From the NCBI GenBank assembly GCA_914767885.1, contig CAJZBQ010000010.1:718496-782495 (forward strand): a DNA stretch of 64,000 bases. The letters run 5' to 3'. Source of the DNA: Blepharisma stoltei. Taxonomy: Eukaryota; Ciliophora; Heterotrichea; Heterotrichida; Blepharismidae. The position numbers and the translations under genes are program-made. Positions 22,612 to 33,973 of the stretch are shown here, in pieces (position 1 is the first letter of the stretch; each line of letters begins with the position of its first letter). The notes under the pieces are model-generated. The model made no database searches. It was not told the DNA's origin and saw only the letters and a program-made list of their open reading frames with translations.

Positions 22612-24358
22612 ATGATAAGTATTTTTATTGATAAAATGGATCAAGTATTTTGTGCGTTAACATTATCCCAGATTATTTCGCTTTCAGCAACAGCCTTAAT
22701 CGAACCATTTCTCATTGATGAAGCCAAAAATCATGACATTTCTACAGATTTTTTAAAATTTGCAATAATTTTATCATTATCTCTCCCAATAGTCACTTCT
22801 CCAATAATTGGGAAAAATTTACAAAGATTTGGCAGACGAAAATTATTTGTAATTAGCTGCATTTTGCAAGGAATTCCTTTTTTATTCTTCAGCTTGCTGT
22901 CTCATATAAACAGTGCCTTTTACCTATTTTTGTCTCTAATTGCTTTTATAATTTTCGCACTCGGCCTCTCAATTTCCCTTACAAGTACAATTTCTTTTGT
23001 TGCTCTTTATTACCCTACTTTTATGGAATCGAGGCTGGGAAGAGTTCAGATCTTATCTACATTCGGAGCAATGATCGTAGCTTCATTTGGGATTACAATG
23101 TATAATGTTTTTGGATTTACAGTATTTTGCCTTGTTTTTGGCATTGGGATTTTTATATATACTCCTATTATCTATCAATTACTTCCAGAAGACAATAAAT
23201 ATGTAGAGCTCGACGAGGTAATCCAATTCAAAAAAATCATCAGACTGCCTTCGATAGAAATCACAGGGATGCTGCAAATTTTTGCTTATGCTTCATATAG
23301 CTTTTTAGGGCCAGTTTTAAGCAGCTATTTACTTACTTTTAATCTTACAGCAAAATCTATGACACTTATAGTGTTTTTATTAAACATTTCTTTTGGATTA
23401 GGGTTAGCTGGCATCAGGTTTATAAATATTGATAGAAAGTACTTTATGGTGATTGGCATATTCTGTGTTGGCTTAGGAGATTTATTTTTACTTATTCATA
23501 ATGAATGAGTTTTGGGCTTGTCTTTAACGCTACTTGGGTTTGGGACTTCTTTTAGTACACTTACAGTCTTGCCAGACATGATAGACGAGGGTTTTCCTTG
23601 ATTTTTACATTAGGATTTTCTTTTCCATAATTAATTTTTTTTTTGTTGAAAAAATATAGTTTCCCTTTTAGCAAATTTTTTTCTCTTGCTCACTTATAAA
23701 ATCAGGATTTCAATAGTTTTTGCTCACTTGTGGGTGGGAAAAAATTATGGCTAATTTACAGATCAAAAGTAGAAACCATGATAGACACCGCGATGCAAGT
23801 GTTTAATTACTATAATGATTCGCATGTATCAGATTTTATATCTGGAATCATTAGTGCCTTATGATGCAGTGGAAATTTAATCGGCTACTTGATTGCAAAA
23901 TCTTTGTATAAATCTATTGGGTTTAATTTTTGCGAAGCCATCATGGGGGTTGCGACTTTAATATTTTGCTTACTCCCGCATCATGAATAAGCCAAACCAT
24001 TAAGAAAATCCCTATTTTTTGGCAAAACCCATCCCCTATGAGCAAGCAAAACATTTTTTAGACATAAAAATTCTTTGATATGCTGTAAGATAATTATTAT
24101 AATGAAATCTCCACAATTTCATTATAAAATATAAAATATAAAAATTTGAATATTAAATAATTAATTCTTTTGGAAAAAAAATTGAAGAGTAAAAATTTTT
24201 TGCTCACTTCCTAGGGGGAGTTAGGATTTGCAGGATATTTGAGACTAAACAAGCCAATTAGACGTAAAGCATCTAAAACAATTTTGCTCGGACATGAATT
24301 AGACAATATTTCTCAAAACACTGAAATGACATCATTCAACTTAAACTCACAACATTAA
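22612..24358 (+). CDS. MFS transporter, split by two IESs
   Basis: Segments 22612-23583, 23784-23972 and 24224-24358 join in frame to 431 residues. About twelve hydrophobic segments can be counted. The MFS loop motif between TM2 and TM3 is present as GKNLQRFGRRKLFV. TGA is Trp in HNEWVLG and SALWCSG. The C-terminal cytosolic tail (GYLRLNKPIRRKASK) appears only after removing the second insert. The fold and spacing resemble SLC18B1/VMAT-like carriers. It is a tandem paralogue of the next gene. The substrate is unknown. Confidence 0.75.
23582..23783. mobile_element. IES, exactly 200 bp removed, flanked by a 10-bp direct repeat
   Basis: CATGATAGAC occurs at both boundaries (23578-23587 and 23778-23787), with the TA inside it. 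Removing 23584-23783 joins LPDMID to TAMQVFNYYND, as expected from the tandem paralogue (LPDMVED..NQYTEF). The interior is AT-rich with TGCTCACTTGTGGGTGGG near 23722-23739, reminiscent of the MITE. Confidence 0.85.
23971..24223. mobile_element. Truncated MITE-type IES (251 bp removed)
   Basis: TA at 23971-23972 followed by CTCCCGCATCATGAATAAGC, a diverged family end, then CCAAACCATTAAGAAAATCCC as in the full copies. The right end is CCTAGGGGGAGTTA. Without removal the gene would stop at TAA inside the element. With removal the frame continues as IFCLGFAGYLRL. Confidence 0.8.
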
Positions 24359-24541
24359 ATATAATCGATATAGCCAATTATTAAGATTGTTGATAGTTCT
24401 TAAAATATTTTGCATTCCAAATCTATAAAATTAAGTTTTTGCTTCTATTATTCACCCCGATATTATTTTTAATTAATGAATTTAATACCAAAAATTGAAT
24501 CAAATATATTTAGAAATCATTGTGATTTTATTTGTAAGTAA

Positions 24542-26666
24542 ATGGACTGAAGCTTAATCGCTTTACTTTTAGCACAAATCTTATCTTGCTCAGTTTATTC
24601 TATTATTGCACCTTTTTTCCCATCAGAAGCGCACAAAAAGAATATAGGAAGTGGCTTAGTAGGAGTTATCTTCAGTGGGTATCCGATTGCAGCAAGCTTA
24701 TCGTCTTTATTTTTTGCAAAATTCATATCAAAAATAGGAAGGAAAAGGCTTTTATTATTAGGCTGTCTATGTGAAGGCTTTTCTATGCTTGGTTTTGGAA
24801 CTGCTCCTTTTTTTCCAAGAAATTCATTTATTGTCATCACACTTATATCAAGGTTTTGCCAGGGGCTTGGTGCTGGCGCTATCAGCACGGCAACTTTTGC
24901 TATTATCGCTTGCGTATATAGTGAGAAAATTGAACTTGTTTTAGGATTTGTACAATCTGTAACTGGGGTTGGGTTTTTGATGGGCCCTCTCGTAGGGTCC
25001 GGGCTTTATGCGCTTGAAGGTTTCTCTTTTCTGTTTTTTACTTATGGGACAATTTTTTTAATTTTTGTGCCAATTATGCATTTTATGCTTCCAAGAGACA
25101 CGAAATATGCAAAAACAAAAGATGATATAGAATTAAAGAATTTTTTTAGGATTCCTACAGTAGTTTTTGATGGAATTTTGCAGATTTTGTCGATAACCTC
25201 TTTTAGCTTTTTAAATCCTACTTTTTCGGACCATTTAGCCACTTATGGGATCAGCACAGCTGAGTCAGGAATTATGTTTACAATTCCTTCAGTAATGTAT
25301 GCACTGTCAGTTTTTATATTGAATTATATACATTTATACTATGGCGAGTTGATCTAGCCATATATTGATATTTTGGTGGCCTTTTATAAATTTTTAAAAA
25401 AAAAAAAAACTAATTTAATATAAGACAATATAGGCAGAAAATCTATTATGATTATTGGACTAGCAATTGTAGGCATAGCTGATTTTCATCTAGGGCCATG
25501 AAAATATGCGCTTTTGCCTCACAAATTGTGGGTTGTTATTGTGTCTTTAGCAGTTTTTGGGTTTGGGATGGGACTTTGCCAACTTCCAGCACTGCCTGAT
25601 ATGGTTGAAGACTCTAAAAAGGTTCTAAATCAATATACAGAATTTCAAGTATCAGACTCTCTTTCAGGAATTTTGGCATCTGCATTTTATCTAGGGGAAA
25701 TGATTGGCCCACCTCTAGCAGGGATTTTAGTTAGTTATACGCATTCGTCCTGACAGCAGCTCTGCATGTCTTGTCCTCAGCGGGACTCGAAAGACGCTCT
25801 CCTCGCCGCCTAGGCAAGGGATTCGAAAGACGCTCTTTTCGCCGCCTAGGAAAAGGGATTCGCTAACACCGTCTTGGCTTCCATGACTCGTGGAGCCTAA
25901 GAACAAAAAGCTTTAAATTATCCCTACACTAAATTTAGGATTGATTTGAATTGCTGGGCAAGCTGCTCTCAAATCTACCTCTAATTCTGGATTGCTCTGT
26001 CTGCTTATTTGAGAATTAAGCAAGCTGGACTCGCTTTCTAGATTTTTTTATTGGCTCGCTTACGTTTTTGGCTCCAAAGCTCCTGGCTCCAAAGAACCTG
26101 GGGTCCACAAATCCCCACAGCTCCCCGGATTAGCGGCTCCAAACACCAGAATCAGCATTTTTTCTCCCTTTTTCAGGGTGGAGCCTAAGGGCCCATCACC
26201 TAGGTCGAAACACTCAGCTTCTCCTTAAATAGATATCATCTCCTTGAGCCCTATTTGAGGGGAAAAGCATCTCCTCGGGGCTGCTGCGGTCCAATCCTTT
26301 CCAATGATGATCTCGAAGAAAAACCCAAGTCCTAGGGATCAGCTCCTAGTGACTCTAATAGACTCAATCCGACATAAATAAAGGATTGCCGACCCTTTTT
26401 ACTTAAATACATAAAACTGGGCCGTTGCCTGCTGCTGTTGAAGAAATAAGGTCAAGAGGTCGTCACAATTTTTATGTATATTAGCAGGAATTTTAACTGA
26501 TGAAATTGGCTTTGCGAATTCTGAAGCTGCAATAGGTATGACTCTATTAATTTATGCTATAGTTTACATCACGTTTTGCTATTTGCATCAAAAGAAAAAT
26601 AAATACAAAGCAAATAGTTTGCTAATTGAGAAAGATATAGAATTAGAAATAAAAATTGATAAATAA
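24542..26666 (+). CDS. MFS transporter, SLC18B1-like, split by two IESs
   Basis: Segments 24542-25336, 25433-25717 and 26484-26666 join in frame to 420 residues. The ATG at 24542 precedes MDWSLIALLLAQ (TGA=Trp). MFS signatures: KFISKIGRKRLLLL between TM2 and TM3, RFCQGLGAGAISTATFA in TM4, and GVGFLMGPLVGSGLY in TM5 (antiporter-like motif C). The last helices follow the second join (PPLAGILTDEIGFANSE). It ends ELEIKIDK-TAA. The neighbour at 22612 is a diverged tandem copy. Location is probably vacuolar or vesicular; the substrate is unknown. Confidence 0.8.
25335..25432. mobile_element. Short IES (96 bp removed)
   Basis: TA at 25335-25336 and 25431-25432, beginning TATACTATGG and ending GACAATATA. 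Without removal the transporter frame meets TAG. With removal it reads NYIHLGRKSIMIIG, aligning to FINIDRKYFMVIG of the paralogue. Other nearby TA pairs do not give the frame. Confidence 0.65.
25716..26483. mobile_element. Long GC-rich IES (766 bp removed) with 14-bp direct repeats
   Basis: TAGCAGGGATTTTA at the left and TAGCAGGAATTTTA at the right boundary differ by one base. Removal gives PPLAGILTDEIGF. The interior is strikingly GC-rich for this genome and holds a tandem pair of about 37 bp around CGAAAGACGCTC / GCCGCCTAGG, plus GGTGGAGCCTAAG also present near 3547. There is no coding potential of its own. Confidence 0.85.
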
Positions 26667-26829
26667 TTATCGTTTAGCAGTGATTTATACTCATAAAGCT
26701 AATGCATATAATAAAATTACTTCTTAAATCTGCTTTAGGGTATTTCATCCTTTTTCTTCTCTCATAAACCATTTAAAAAGATAAAGATATTCCATATTGC
26801 TTTATGGAAAATCAGACCGTTAAAAATAA

Positions 26830-27753
26830 ATGATTTTTTATATTTTATTATGTCTAGCAAGTGAAGTCTTCGGAGATGGTGTCAAATATATCAAAAAAGG
26901 CCTGATGCTTAAATGAAAATTTTTGCCAGAGGAAGAAATTCAATTCCAATTATATATCCCTCAAGTAATTGCTGATGATCTAGGGTGGGCTGGAATCGGC
27001 TTTAAATACCCTGAAGATGATAGATACATGACAAATGCTGATATGGTGAATATTATTTTTGGAGAATCTATTTATGATTGTATAGCCCTGTCTAACGGAA
27101 GCCTTACATTGGGAGAAATGGTGTCGTCGACAGAAGATGGACTCTGAGACGCACTCCCTATGGAATAGGTGGACCCGTCGCGATGAAGCTGAAAATAGTG
27201 CCTCTGTAACTTTTTAAGCAGGCCTTCGGTTTAGGGATTCCTGGTGAAGAGGGATGTTTAGTTTCTCCCCGAAGGTTTTCCTACCAGATGGGCTAGAAGG
27301 TTTTGCCTCTAATTTAGCCTTTTCCTATCGGGACTAACTGGGCACCCGCAAGAGATGGCTCTAACCTAAGAAGCTAATCATTGGGTTAAATGGGATTAGC
27401 CAGATAGGCACTTTAGTGGTCTATCCTCTTATGACCCTATAATTTTAACTTAACTTACATTGGATACTGATGTAAATGGGACAAATGATTTGGTAGTAGA
27501 TCCTACTATTTATGATGATATTCACGTTATTTTTACGTGGAGACGCAAACTCATCACAGATGATCCTAATGATATTATTTTTATCAAAGGTAATGAGTAT
27601 AATCTTTTGTGGGCAATCGGCATAATGAAAAATGGAAACCAACTCAAGCATTTTAAATCAGGTCGTGGATTTGAATCGATTGTGCTTTCTGATGATTATT
27701 TTGATAATTCAGTGATAGGTGTAGAAAATGACTCTTTCCTCTCTGATGATTAA
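26830..27753 (+). CDS. Secreted DOMON-domain protein, split by an IES
   Basis: Segments 26830-27106 and 27458-27753 join in frame to 190 residues. A signal peptide (MIFYILLCLASEVFG) is followed by a DOMON beta-sandwich: GWAGIGFKYPEDD, MTNADMVNIIFGE, then after the join FTWRRKLITDDPNDI and NLLWAIG. The conserved F-x-R-x-L..D-x-x-D and W-A-x-G elements are split between the two exonic halves, so the IES interrupts the domain. It ends TAA. DOMON domains bind haem or sugars; the ligand here is unknown. Confidence 0.75.
27105..27457. mobile_element. GC-richer IES (351 bp removed) with 10-bp direct repeat
   Basis: CTTACATTGG occurs at both boundaries (27103-27112 and 27454-27463). Removal with one TA kept gives GSLTL-DTDVNGTND in frame. 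The interior is GC-richer and contains the phrase GATGGCTCTAACCTAAGAAGC near 27353, similar to GGTGGCTCTATCCTAGGTA near 3424, so the two may share a repeat family. Confidence 0.8.
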
Positions 27754-27811
27754 TTAAAAATAAAATTTTATGAGAAATATACAAAATTATTGATATAAAA
27801 AATTTTAAACA

Positions 27812-28050
27812 TTAATTGATAGTGATATTTGTTTGGGCTGTTGCAGACCTGTCATGCTTTACTTTAGAGCTCCAAAAATTTTTATTTGAAATTGAATGAT
27901 TTATTTTATTTGCAGTACTGCCTTCACCTAAAGCGAGAATTTCTGCTCCATTTTTTCTGCCAATATATAATCTTGCCAAAATGTCTTTATAAATTTTTTT
28001 CAAGACTTCTTCTGAGGTGTCCAAGTTTATTGAAGTCTCTAATTGCAAAC
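27812..28050 (-). CDS. Hypothetical protein 3' end beside a MITE
   Basis: About 78 codons ending ..SSKVKHDRSATAQTNITIN-TAA. The upstream side is the MITE 28051-28342. Beyond it the ATG-containing stretch MALHPKIRLKISIFEYT (28386-28343) does not join in frame at the expected TA. Either other IES ends, an unseen intron, or a pseudogene. No domain recognised. Confidence 0.35.
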
Positions 28051-28342
28051 TAATTCCCCGTCCTCCTTGAGTGAGCAAAGCCATCGGAAAAAGAGTAATT
28101 TCCTTCAGTGAACAAACAATTTTTTAATATATAAATTTTTATAAAAAATATTTTGATATATAAGTGACAATTATTATAATGGAATCTCTGGTTAATTCTG
28201 ATTAATTTTAAAACAAAATTTTGCAGATTTATATCAATATATACATTCCAATTATTTCGAATTGGATTTTTTTTTTAAATTTTAAAAAAAATGAACCCCT
28301 TGAGCGAACAAAATATTTTTGTTAGCTCACGGAGAGGGATTA
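28051..28342. mobile_element. MITE copy, degraded
   Basis: Ends TAATTCCCCGTCCTCCTTGA.. and ..GCTCACGGAGAGGGATTA, TA at 28051-28052 and 28341-28342, with the family's internal ATATATAAGTGACAATTATTATAATGG block. Confidence 0.75.
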
Positions 28343-28439
28343 AGTATACTCAAATATGCTAATTTTTAGCCTAATTTTTGGGTGCAATGCCATTATTTAT
28401 TACTAGTATAGCGAATTCATAAAATCTTTATATCAAATT

Positions 28440-31400
28440 TTATATTTTTCAATGTATTTTATTTTTGGAATCAACTGCTTCAACTAGAATTCCTTTGCTA
28501 TTTTTAAGCAAAGAGACCACATATTGCTTATCTTGAATAGATGTAATTGTTTTTAGTAGAAGTTTTTTAGGCTTAGAACTAAAAAAGCCATTCAAAATTT
28601 TCTGGCTTGTAAAGCTTTTTGGTGAAACATTTAAAGATTTAAAAGAAGTGATATTGCTTTCTTCTTTTAATTTTTTTTCTTTTTCAGACTTATGCACATG
28701 ATGTTTGTGATACTTTTTCCTTTTTAATGCATCACTTGGCTTCTCCAACTTAGAAAGTTCATTTCTTGTTTCATTCAAAGAAATCAGCCTTACTACCTCC
28801 ATCCTCCCTTACCGAACAAAATAAATTATTTTTGCTAACTGAATAAGATGAATTTTGTTTTTAAAAATTTATATCATTTGCATATTAAATTTTTATTTTC
28901 AAAATTTAAAAACATTCCTTCCAATTTGGAAAGCAAAAATAATTAATTTGTAAAATTTATCTGTTTAAAATTCAATGAAATTAGCTAGTGATTTCATTAT
29001 AATAATTATCTCTTATAATCAAAATATTTTCTCATAAAAAATCTTTCTATTAAAAATTTTTCGTCACACGCGGAGGTTGTGTGGTTTTTACCCGAAAATT
29101 AGGGGAGTTAGTAAATTTTTCGACTGGGTATTTGAGGCATTTAATAATGTCGCTGGAGATCTCGTATCGCTAAGGCTTAGATTAATATTTGGTAATAATC
29201 TTTTTGTACTAGGCCGAATATTTGGTTGTGGGGTATATCTTTTTTCATAATATAGTTTTCTTATAATCCCTTGATCATGAATACCTAAATTCGGAAGAAT
29301 TTTTTCTTCCAAAAATTTTTTCCTCGTGGTATCTCCAATCACTTTCAAAATATCACTGCCAAGATACATTGCAATAATTTCCCTCCCATGCTCAGCTTCA
29401 ATTTTTATCCTTCCACTTTGAGCATATGCATAAATTATATACTTTTTCCCATTAATTTCTTTCATTTTCATTGCAATAAGTCCATGCTCTGAATGCTTAT
29501 GTATTTTTCCGATGCTTTTTCTAACTCTTCAACCTCTGAAGAATTTTTGTATTTTATTGACTTTTTCATTCAAATTTAATTTTGGGACATCCAAGTTTAA
29601 ATTTATGCTAAATTCGCCGACTTGCAGACAGTTATCTAGTAAATATATGGACAAAGGAACAATTCATTCTTTCTGGATGCCTGTGCTGCTACATACCATT
29701 TTTAGATCAACTGAAAGCTGTTTTCTTGAAAAAGTTGTGACCACAGGCGTTACATCAAAAATGAGAATTTCTGTTTCCTGGCCTTTTGTAATGCTAAAAA
29801 TGGTATCAAGCCCAATTTTGACGACACATTTTTTAAAATTCAGTACTCTTCTTCTGCTTAATATTAGATTTTCATCAGTAATGCTCACAAAAGAAGACAA
29901 AGAATCCCCTGAATATCTCCTTTTAGACCTTACCAAAACTAGCTCATTGTCTATAATCTGAACTTCTCTAAACAGCACTTCACCGTCTATTTTTTTATGC
30001 ATTTTTTTGAGTTTCGATATAGGGAATGTTTTTGCGTATTTTCATTCCCCAGTTTTTGGCTTATGGACTGAATAAACTTCTATGGTATAATCATTTGGGG
30101 CTTCGAAAATACTCACCATGTACTCCTCATCTCCAATTATTTTAGCTCTATGGATGACAAGCTTTCTCTGCGATTCCTTTCGTTTTCTAATTAAAAGCCG
30201 TTTTGCGATGACAACTCTGACGAACCGCTGGATGATTAAAGTTGCGGCTTTATAAGAGAGGCCTTCTTCTCGTCCATGCTCAAAAAAAGAATAATCTTTT
30301 ATTTGGACATCTATATTGGCAGTTCCAGAATAATTTCGTAAAAATGCTGGCTTGCCATTAATTACTTCTAAAGCGTCTACTATAAGTCTTGGGTCTTGCA
30401 ACTGGGAGTATCCAAAAATATAGAACGATGGGTCTATTAATTTTTCATATAATTCCCGAGTGTTCATATCTTGGATTTTTACTAAAATCCCTTTTTTACT
30501 AGAATATACAGAAATCATATAAGGAGTTTTTCCTATATACCTTATAGATCTGCATAAAAGTTTATAGCGAGATTCTCTATACCTTTTTAGAACCAACAGT
30601 TTCTTTAATTCTATAGCCATTTTCCGCTTATAAAACTTCTGAATAGTTTCAGCTGCCTTTTTTTCTATTTTTGAGTATTTTCTATCAGATAAAATTATTG
30701 CGTGAATTTTATAATGGTTTGGATTTAGCTTAATTTTTATCGGCGATTTTGGTCTCAACGGAGCATTTTCTGAGTCATTATTTTCATTATGTGACTCTGG
30801 AGACTCACTAATATTATTTTCAGTTAGGGTTTGAATGTGCTTATATTGATTAATACAAAGCTCATTTGAATTTGATAAATAAATGTAATCAGAAATTTTA
30901 TCGTAATTTTCAGGGATCACTTCAACCTTAATTCTAAGAATATTAGCAAGCTCTCCTTTAGATAAGCATAAGTAACTATGAATAGGAATTGCTTCTATGG
31001 ATTCCACTTCAATTAAAATGCTTTCCTTCATATTTTCGCCTTCAACCTCATAGTAGAAGATGTCAAAATTAAATTTTGTATTTAATTTTCCAACAGTATT
31101 GTACACTAAAAGTTTTGAAATTTGCTTCGAAACAGACTTTTTAGATATTATGATTTTTTCATCTTGAATATCTAAATGCTTAATTAGTTTATGAATGTGT
31201 GTATATACTTCAGAATTTTCTCAAAAATCAAGGATTTCACAAATTTCTGGAATGCTCATTGTGAGGGATTCAGGGTGCTGAAGCTTTTTTAATGGGTAAG
31301 CTTCAAATCTTATATGCTCATTTCCTTTTATGATTTCCTTGTACAAACTTATCACATATATACACCTGAAAAAGATTTTTTGAGTGCGTATCAGCAAGTT

Positions 31401-31559
31401 TCCATTCAGTCACTCACGCTTTGGCTTCAATAATTTTAGCAAATTAAATTTTTTTTTGAATCTTTCAGTTTCCAAAGTCTGAGCGGTAGCTCTTTGAGAC
31501 ATTTCTTCGCTTTTATGTAGAGAGTGTCAGGCTTTTATTTCAGTTTTATCCATTTTCAT
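28440..31559 (-). CDS. IQ-motif repeat protein, split by a MITE/IES
   Basis: 933 residues from the ATG at 31559 (second ATG at 31553), joining 29111-31559 with 28440-28792. At least eight TGA codons are read as Trp. Three IQ-like calmodulin-binding segments are visible (AAETIQKFYKRKMA, AATLIIQRFVRVVIAKR, VNKIQKFFRGWRVRK). Each is followed by a similar beta-rich unit ending in GK/D-x-x-Y-x-V/I-S-V/I-x-x-x-x-x-G-I-x-V/I-E; a fourth such unit lies after the IES (TSIQDKQYVVSLLKNSKGI). It is likely a calcium/calmodulin-regulated scaffold. Ciliates encode many IQ proteins of cortex and cilia, but the role here is unknown. Confidence 0.75.
28791..29110. mobile_element. MITE-type IES in the IQ gene (318 bp removed)
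   Basis: TA at 28791-28792 and 29109-29110. On the minus strand it starts TAACTCCCCTAATTTTCGG and ends GGGAGGATGGAGGTAGTA. Removal joins SKNLL to RLISLNETRN in frame. The termini are diverged relative to the full-length copies. Confidence 0.85.
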
Positions 31560-31973
31560 TTGAAAGTCATTAATTTAAAATCTTTATTTGACTGCTCTCA
31601 GTATCACCTAGGAGTAAAACACTTCGAAAATTTTTGGGTCTATTTTGTGCTTAGATATGAAATTAAGAAAGTAAATTTTTTTCTAATAAAATCCTTATAA
31701 TGCTAAAATATAATAAATATTCTATTGAAAAATTGAATTTTTTACTCTAAAATTTGCTAAGAAATATTGATCAATTATAAAGAGATTATTGTTTATTTTC
31801 ATTTGAAAAATATTGGGTTTTATAAATATTATTTGTATTTAATCTATATCTCAATTTTTTAATATTATGAAAATATAAATAATATGAAATCGAACAATAT
31901 GCAAATTTCAAGATGAATCCATATCGAAGACAGGTATAAATAGCTGAATAGAAACAATATTTGCAATAAAAAT
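31560..31973. other. Divergent intergenic region
   Basis: AT-rich spacer between the IQ gene and the small basic gene, transcribed away from each other. It must contain both promoters. No motif identified. Confidence 0.5.
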
Positions 31974-32683
31974 ATGGGAGGAGACCAGCCGAAAAATAAA
32001 TTAATAAGAAGCCATCATAAAGTTTCAAGAAGTAGAAAGAAATGCGAAAAAGATGAGAATAAGGAGAAGGTGAAAGCAGCAAAAATCCCTTCGGAGATTA
32101 AAAAGATTGAAAAATCAACAGAAAAGAGTCCAAAAGTTGTGAAAATCTCTAACTCCCCCCCCTCCGTGAGTGAACAAAAAAATTTTGTTCACTCACGGAG
32201 GGGGGGTTAATATTTTTTTTTAGAAAAATTTATATATAAATTTATAAAAAAAATATTTTTTTCGAAATTTAAAAAAAATCCTAATTCGTAAAAATTGGAA
32301 AGCAAATATTAATTTAATTTATAAAATTTATGTTTTAAAAAAGCAATTCGTTCAAAATTAAATAGAACTAGCTCTAGATTTCATTATACTAATTATCATT
32401 TATATATCAATTTTTTTTTTCCATCAAAAAATATTTCTATTAAAAAAAATTTTTGTTCACTCACGGAGGGTGGGTTTTTGGTCAAAAAATAGCGATTTTT
32501 CTAATGGTTTTGTTCACTCACGGAGGGGGGGGGAGTAAGGATAAAATTAAACACAAGCACAAAAATCCTGAGCCATCATTCGATGATCCTTTAAGGGCAT
32601 TTTATGAAAGTTTATTACAACAAAACCCAAATAGCCAAATGGCAAGAAAATATTGCATTGAGCATGGAATTTTAAAGGAGTAA
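31974..32683 (+). CDS. Small lysine-rich protein, split by a MITE/IES
   Basis: Segments 31974-32151 and 32538-32683 join in frame to 107 residues. The N-terminal half is Lys/Ser-rich (SRSRKKCEKDENKEKVKAAK). After the join, HKHKNPEPSFDDPLRAFYES continues to a short ordered-looking tail ending YCIEHGILKE-TAA. No known domain. Nuclear or nucleic-acid association is only a guess from its charge. Confidence 0.6.
32150..32537. mobile_element. MITE-type IES, reverse orientation (386 bp removed)
   Basis: TA at 32150-32151 and 32536-32537; removal gives KIS-KDKIKHKHK. Here the short-arm end (CTCACGGAGG loop pair at 32159-32206) is on the left, opposite to the copy in the kinase at 17963, so copies insert in both orientations. 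Confidence 0.9.
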
Positions 32684-32713
32684 TAGTTAATTAAAATTGC
32701 ATTAAAAAATACA

Positions 32714-33714
32714 TTACTTGTAGTGGCTATGAGGCTTTTCTTGGCCAAACATTTTTAGGGTGCTCGGAGATATCACTTGAAAATGCTTTGCCGAAGCAAG
32801 AAACTTGCTTTTATTCGCTTTCGTTATTAGTCTTTCCATCTTAATCCTATGCTCGATTGCTCTTTCTTGGAAGGTATTAGAAATCGCAGCACTTTCTTTT
32901 TGCTCAGCATGCATTGTTTTATGTCCAATTTTTGAATTCATTGTGAAGGTCTTTAATGACTGGCTTCTGTTGATGTTTGAGCTCCAGAGATCTGATCTCG
33001 AGGCTTTTTCTCCTAGATCTAGATCTCTGCTTTCGTTTGGCAGCTTGAAGCTTGAAACTGGAGAAATTCCTTGAATGCTTGATTCTTGATTTTTCACCTG
33101 CATGTTCACATTTCCAAAATCTCTTTTCTTTAATTCTTCAAATTTTAAAGGTGAGTCGGCTTTGGAGATCGTCAATAGCTTCTGCCTTCTTCTCACTTCG
33201 TTTTTTATTTTCGTTTTGCCTTCCATATAGGCTTGATCGGTTTTATGGAAATCTTTCATTGAAATTTTTTCAGCTGGAGGGTTCATGGTTGTCAATAAGT
33301 TTTGTAATAGTTTATCAATTTTAGTTTTTTCTTTGTTTTTCGCAGAGCCCAGCTGAGAAGTAGGTGTGCCTTCTATTAAGCTATAGGGGTTTTCTCTATA
33401 TGAACCGATAAGGGCTGTGGGTTCTCCGTGGAATCCCTCTTTTGGTCAAACCAACTCAGTGCGTTGGTTTGACCAATTCACTGTCTGGTCCGACCAGAAG
33501 AGGGATTCCACGGAGAGAATCCACGGCCCTTATCAGGCTATATAGGGAAAACACCTATAATCAAACTTGTAAATCTTTTTGCACGATTCAATTTCAAGCG
33601 GCCTTCATGCGGACTTAAGATTTGAGAACGGGTTGATATAGAAATTTGTGAGTTATACGGGGATTTTTCATGAAGCGGAGATATAGTTTTGGTGTGACCT
33701 CTATGAATGGACAT
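32714..33714 (-). CDS. Hypothetical basic protein, split by a hairpin IES
   Basis: Parts 33560-33714 and 32714-33383 join in frame to 274 residues. The ATG at 33714 begins MSIHRGHTKTISPLHEKSP. The downstream part includes KTKIDKLLQNLL, AYMEGKTKIKNEVRRRQK and a C-terminal helix AIEHRIKMERLITKANKSK. Ser/Lys-rich, largely disordered, no recognised domain. It ends TAA (PHSHYK). Convergent with the preceding small gene, only 30 bp apart. Confidence 0.6.
33382..33559. mobile_element. Hairpin IES (176 bp removed)
   Basis: Termini TATAGGGGTTTTCTCTATAT and ATATAGGGAAAACACCTATA are inverted repeats. The stem continues along ATAAGGGCTGTGGGTTCTCCG / CGGAGAGAATCCACGGCCCTTAT and AATCCCTCTTTTGGTC / GACCAGAAGAGGGATT. 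Outer TA pairs at 33382-33383 and 33558-33559; only this choice gives an open join (FTSLI-SLIEGTPTS). It is unrelated to the MITE family. Confidence 0.88.
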
Positions 33715-33973
33715 ATTGATTAACTTTATGTGAATTTTCAGCTCTTTAGATAAAATAAAGGCTGCAAAATTTTTTCACTTTATATTTATCTTTACTCTAT
33801 CAAAAATAGGCATAATATATTTTTAATAAAAATATATAACTGGCCAATTTTCTAGCCTGAAACTCCTAGTAAAATTAGAAATTAAAAAAATTTAAATAAT
33901 ATCGCTTTGATTCTATTCAATTAATTCTCTCATTTGATTTAAAAAATCTGTTTCTCAAATTAATGGTAAATAA

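Noticed and set aside
29512-29961. Plus-strand ORF of 149 codons
   Set aside because: Shadow of the IQ gene on the opposite strand.
31348-31363. A 16-nt intron (GTATATATGTGATAAG on the minus strand) in the IQ gene
   Set aside because: The frame from the ATG at 31559 is already continuous through this sequence, so no intron is needed.
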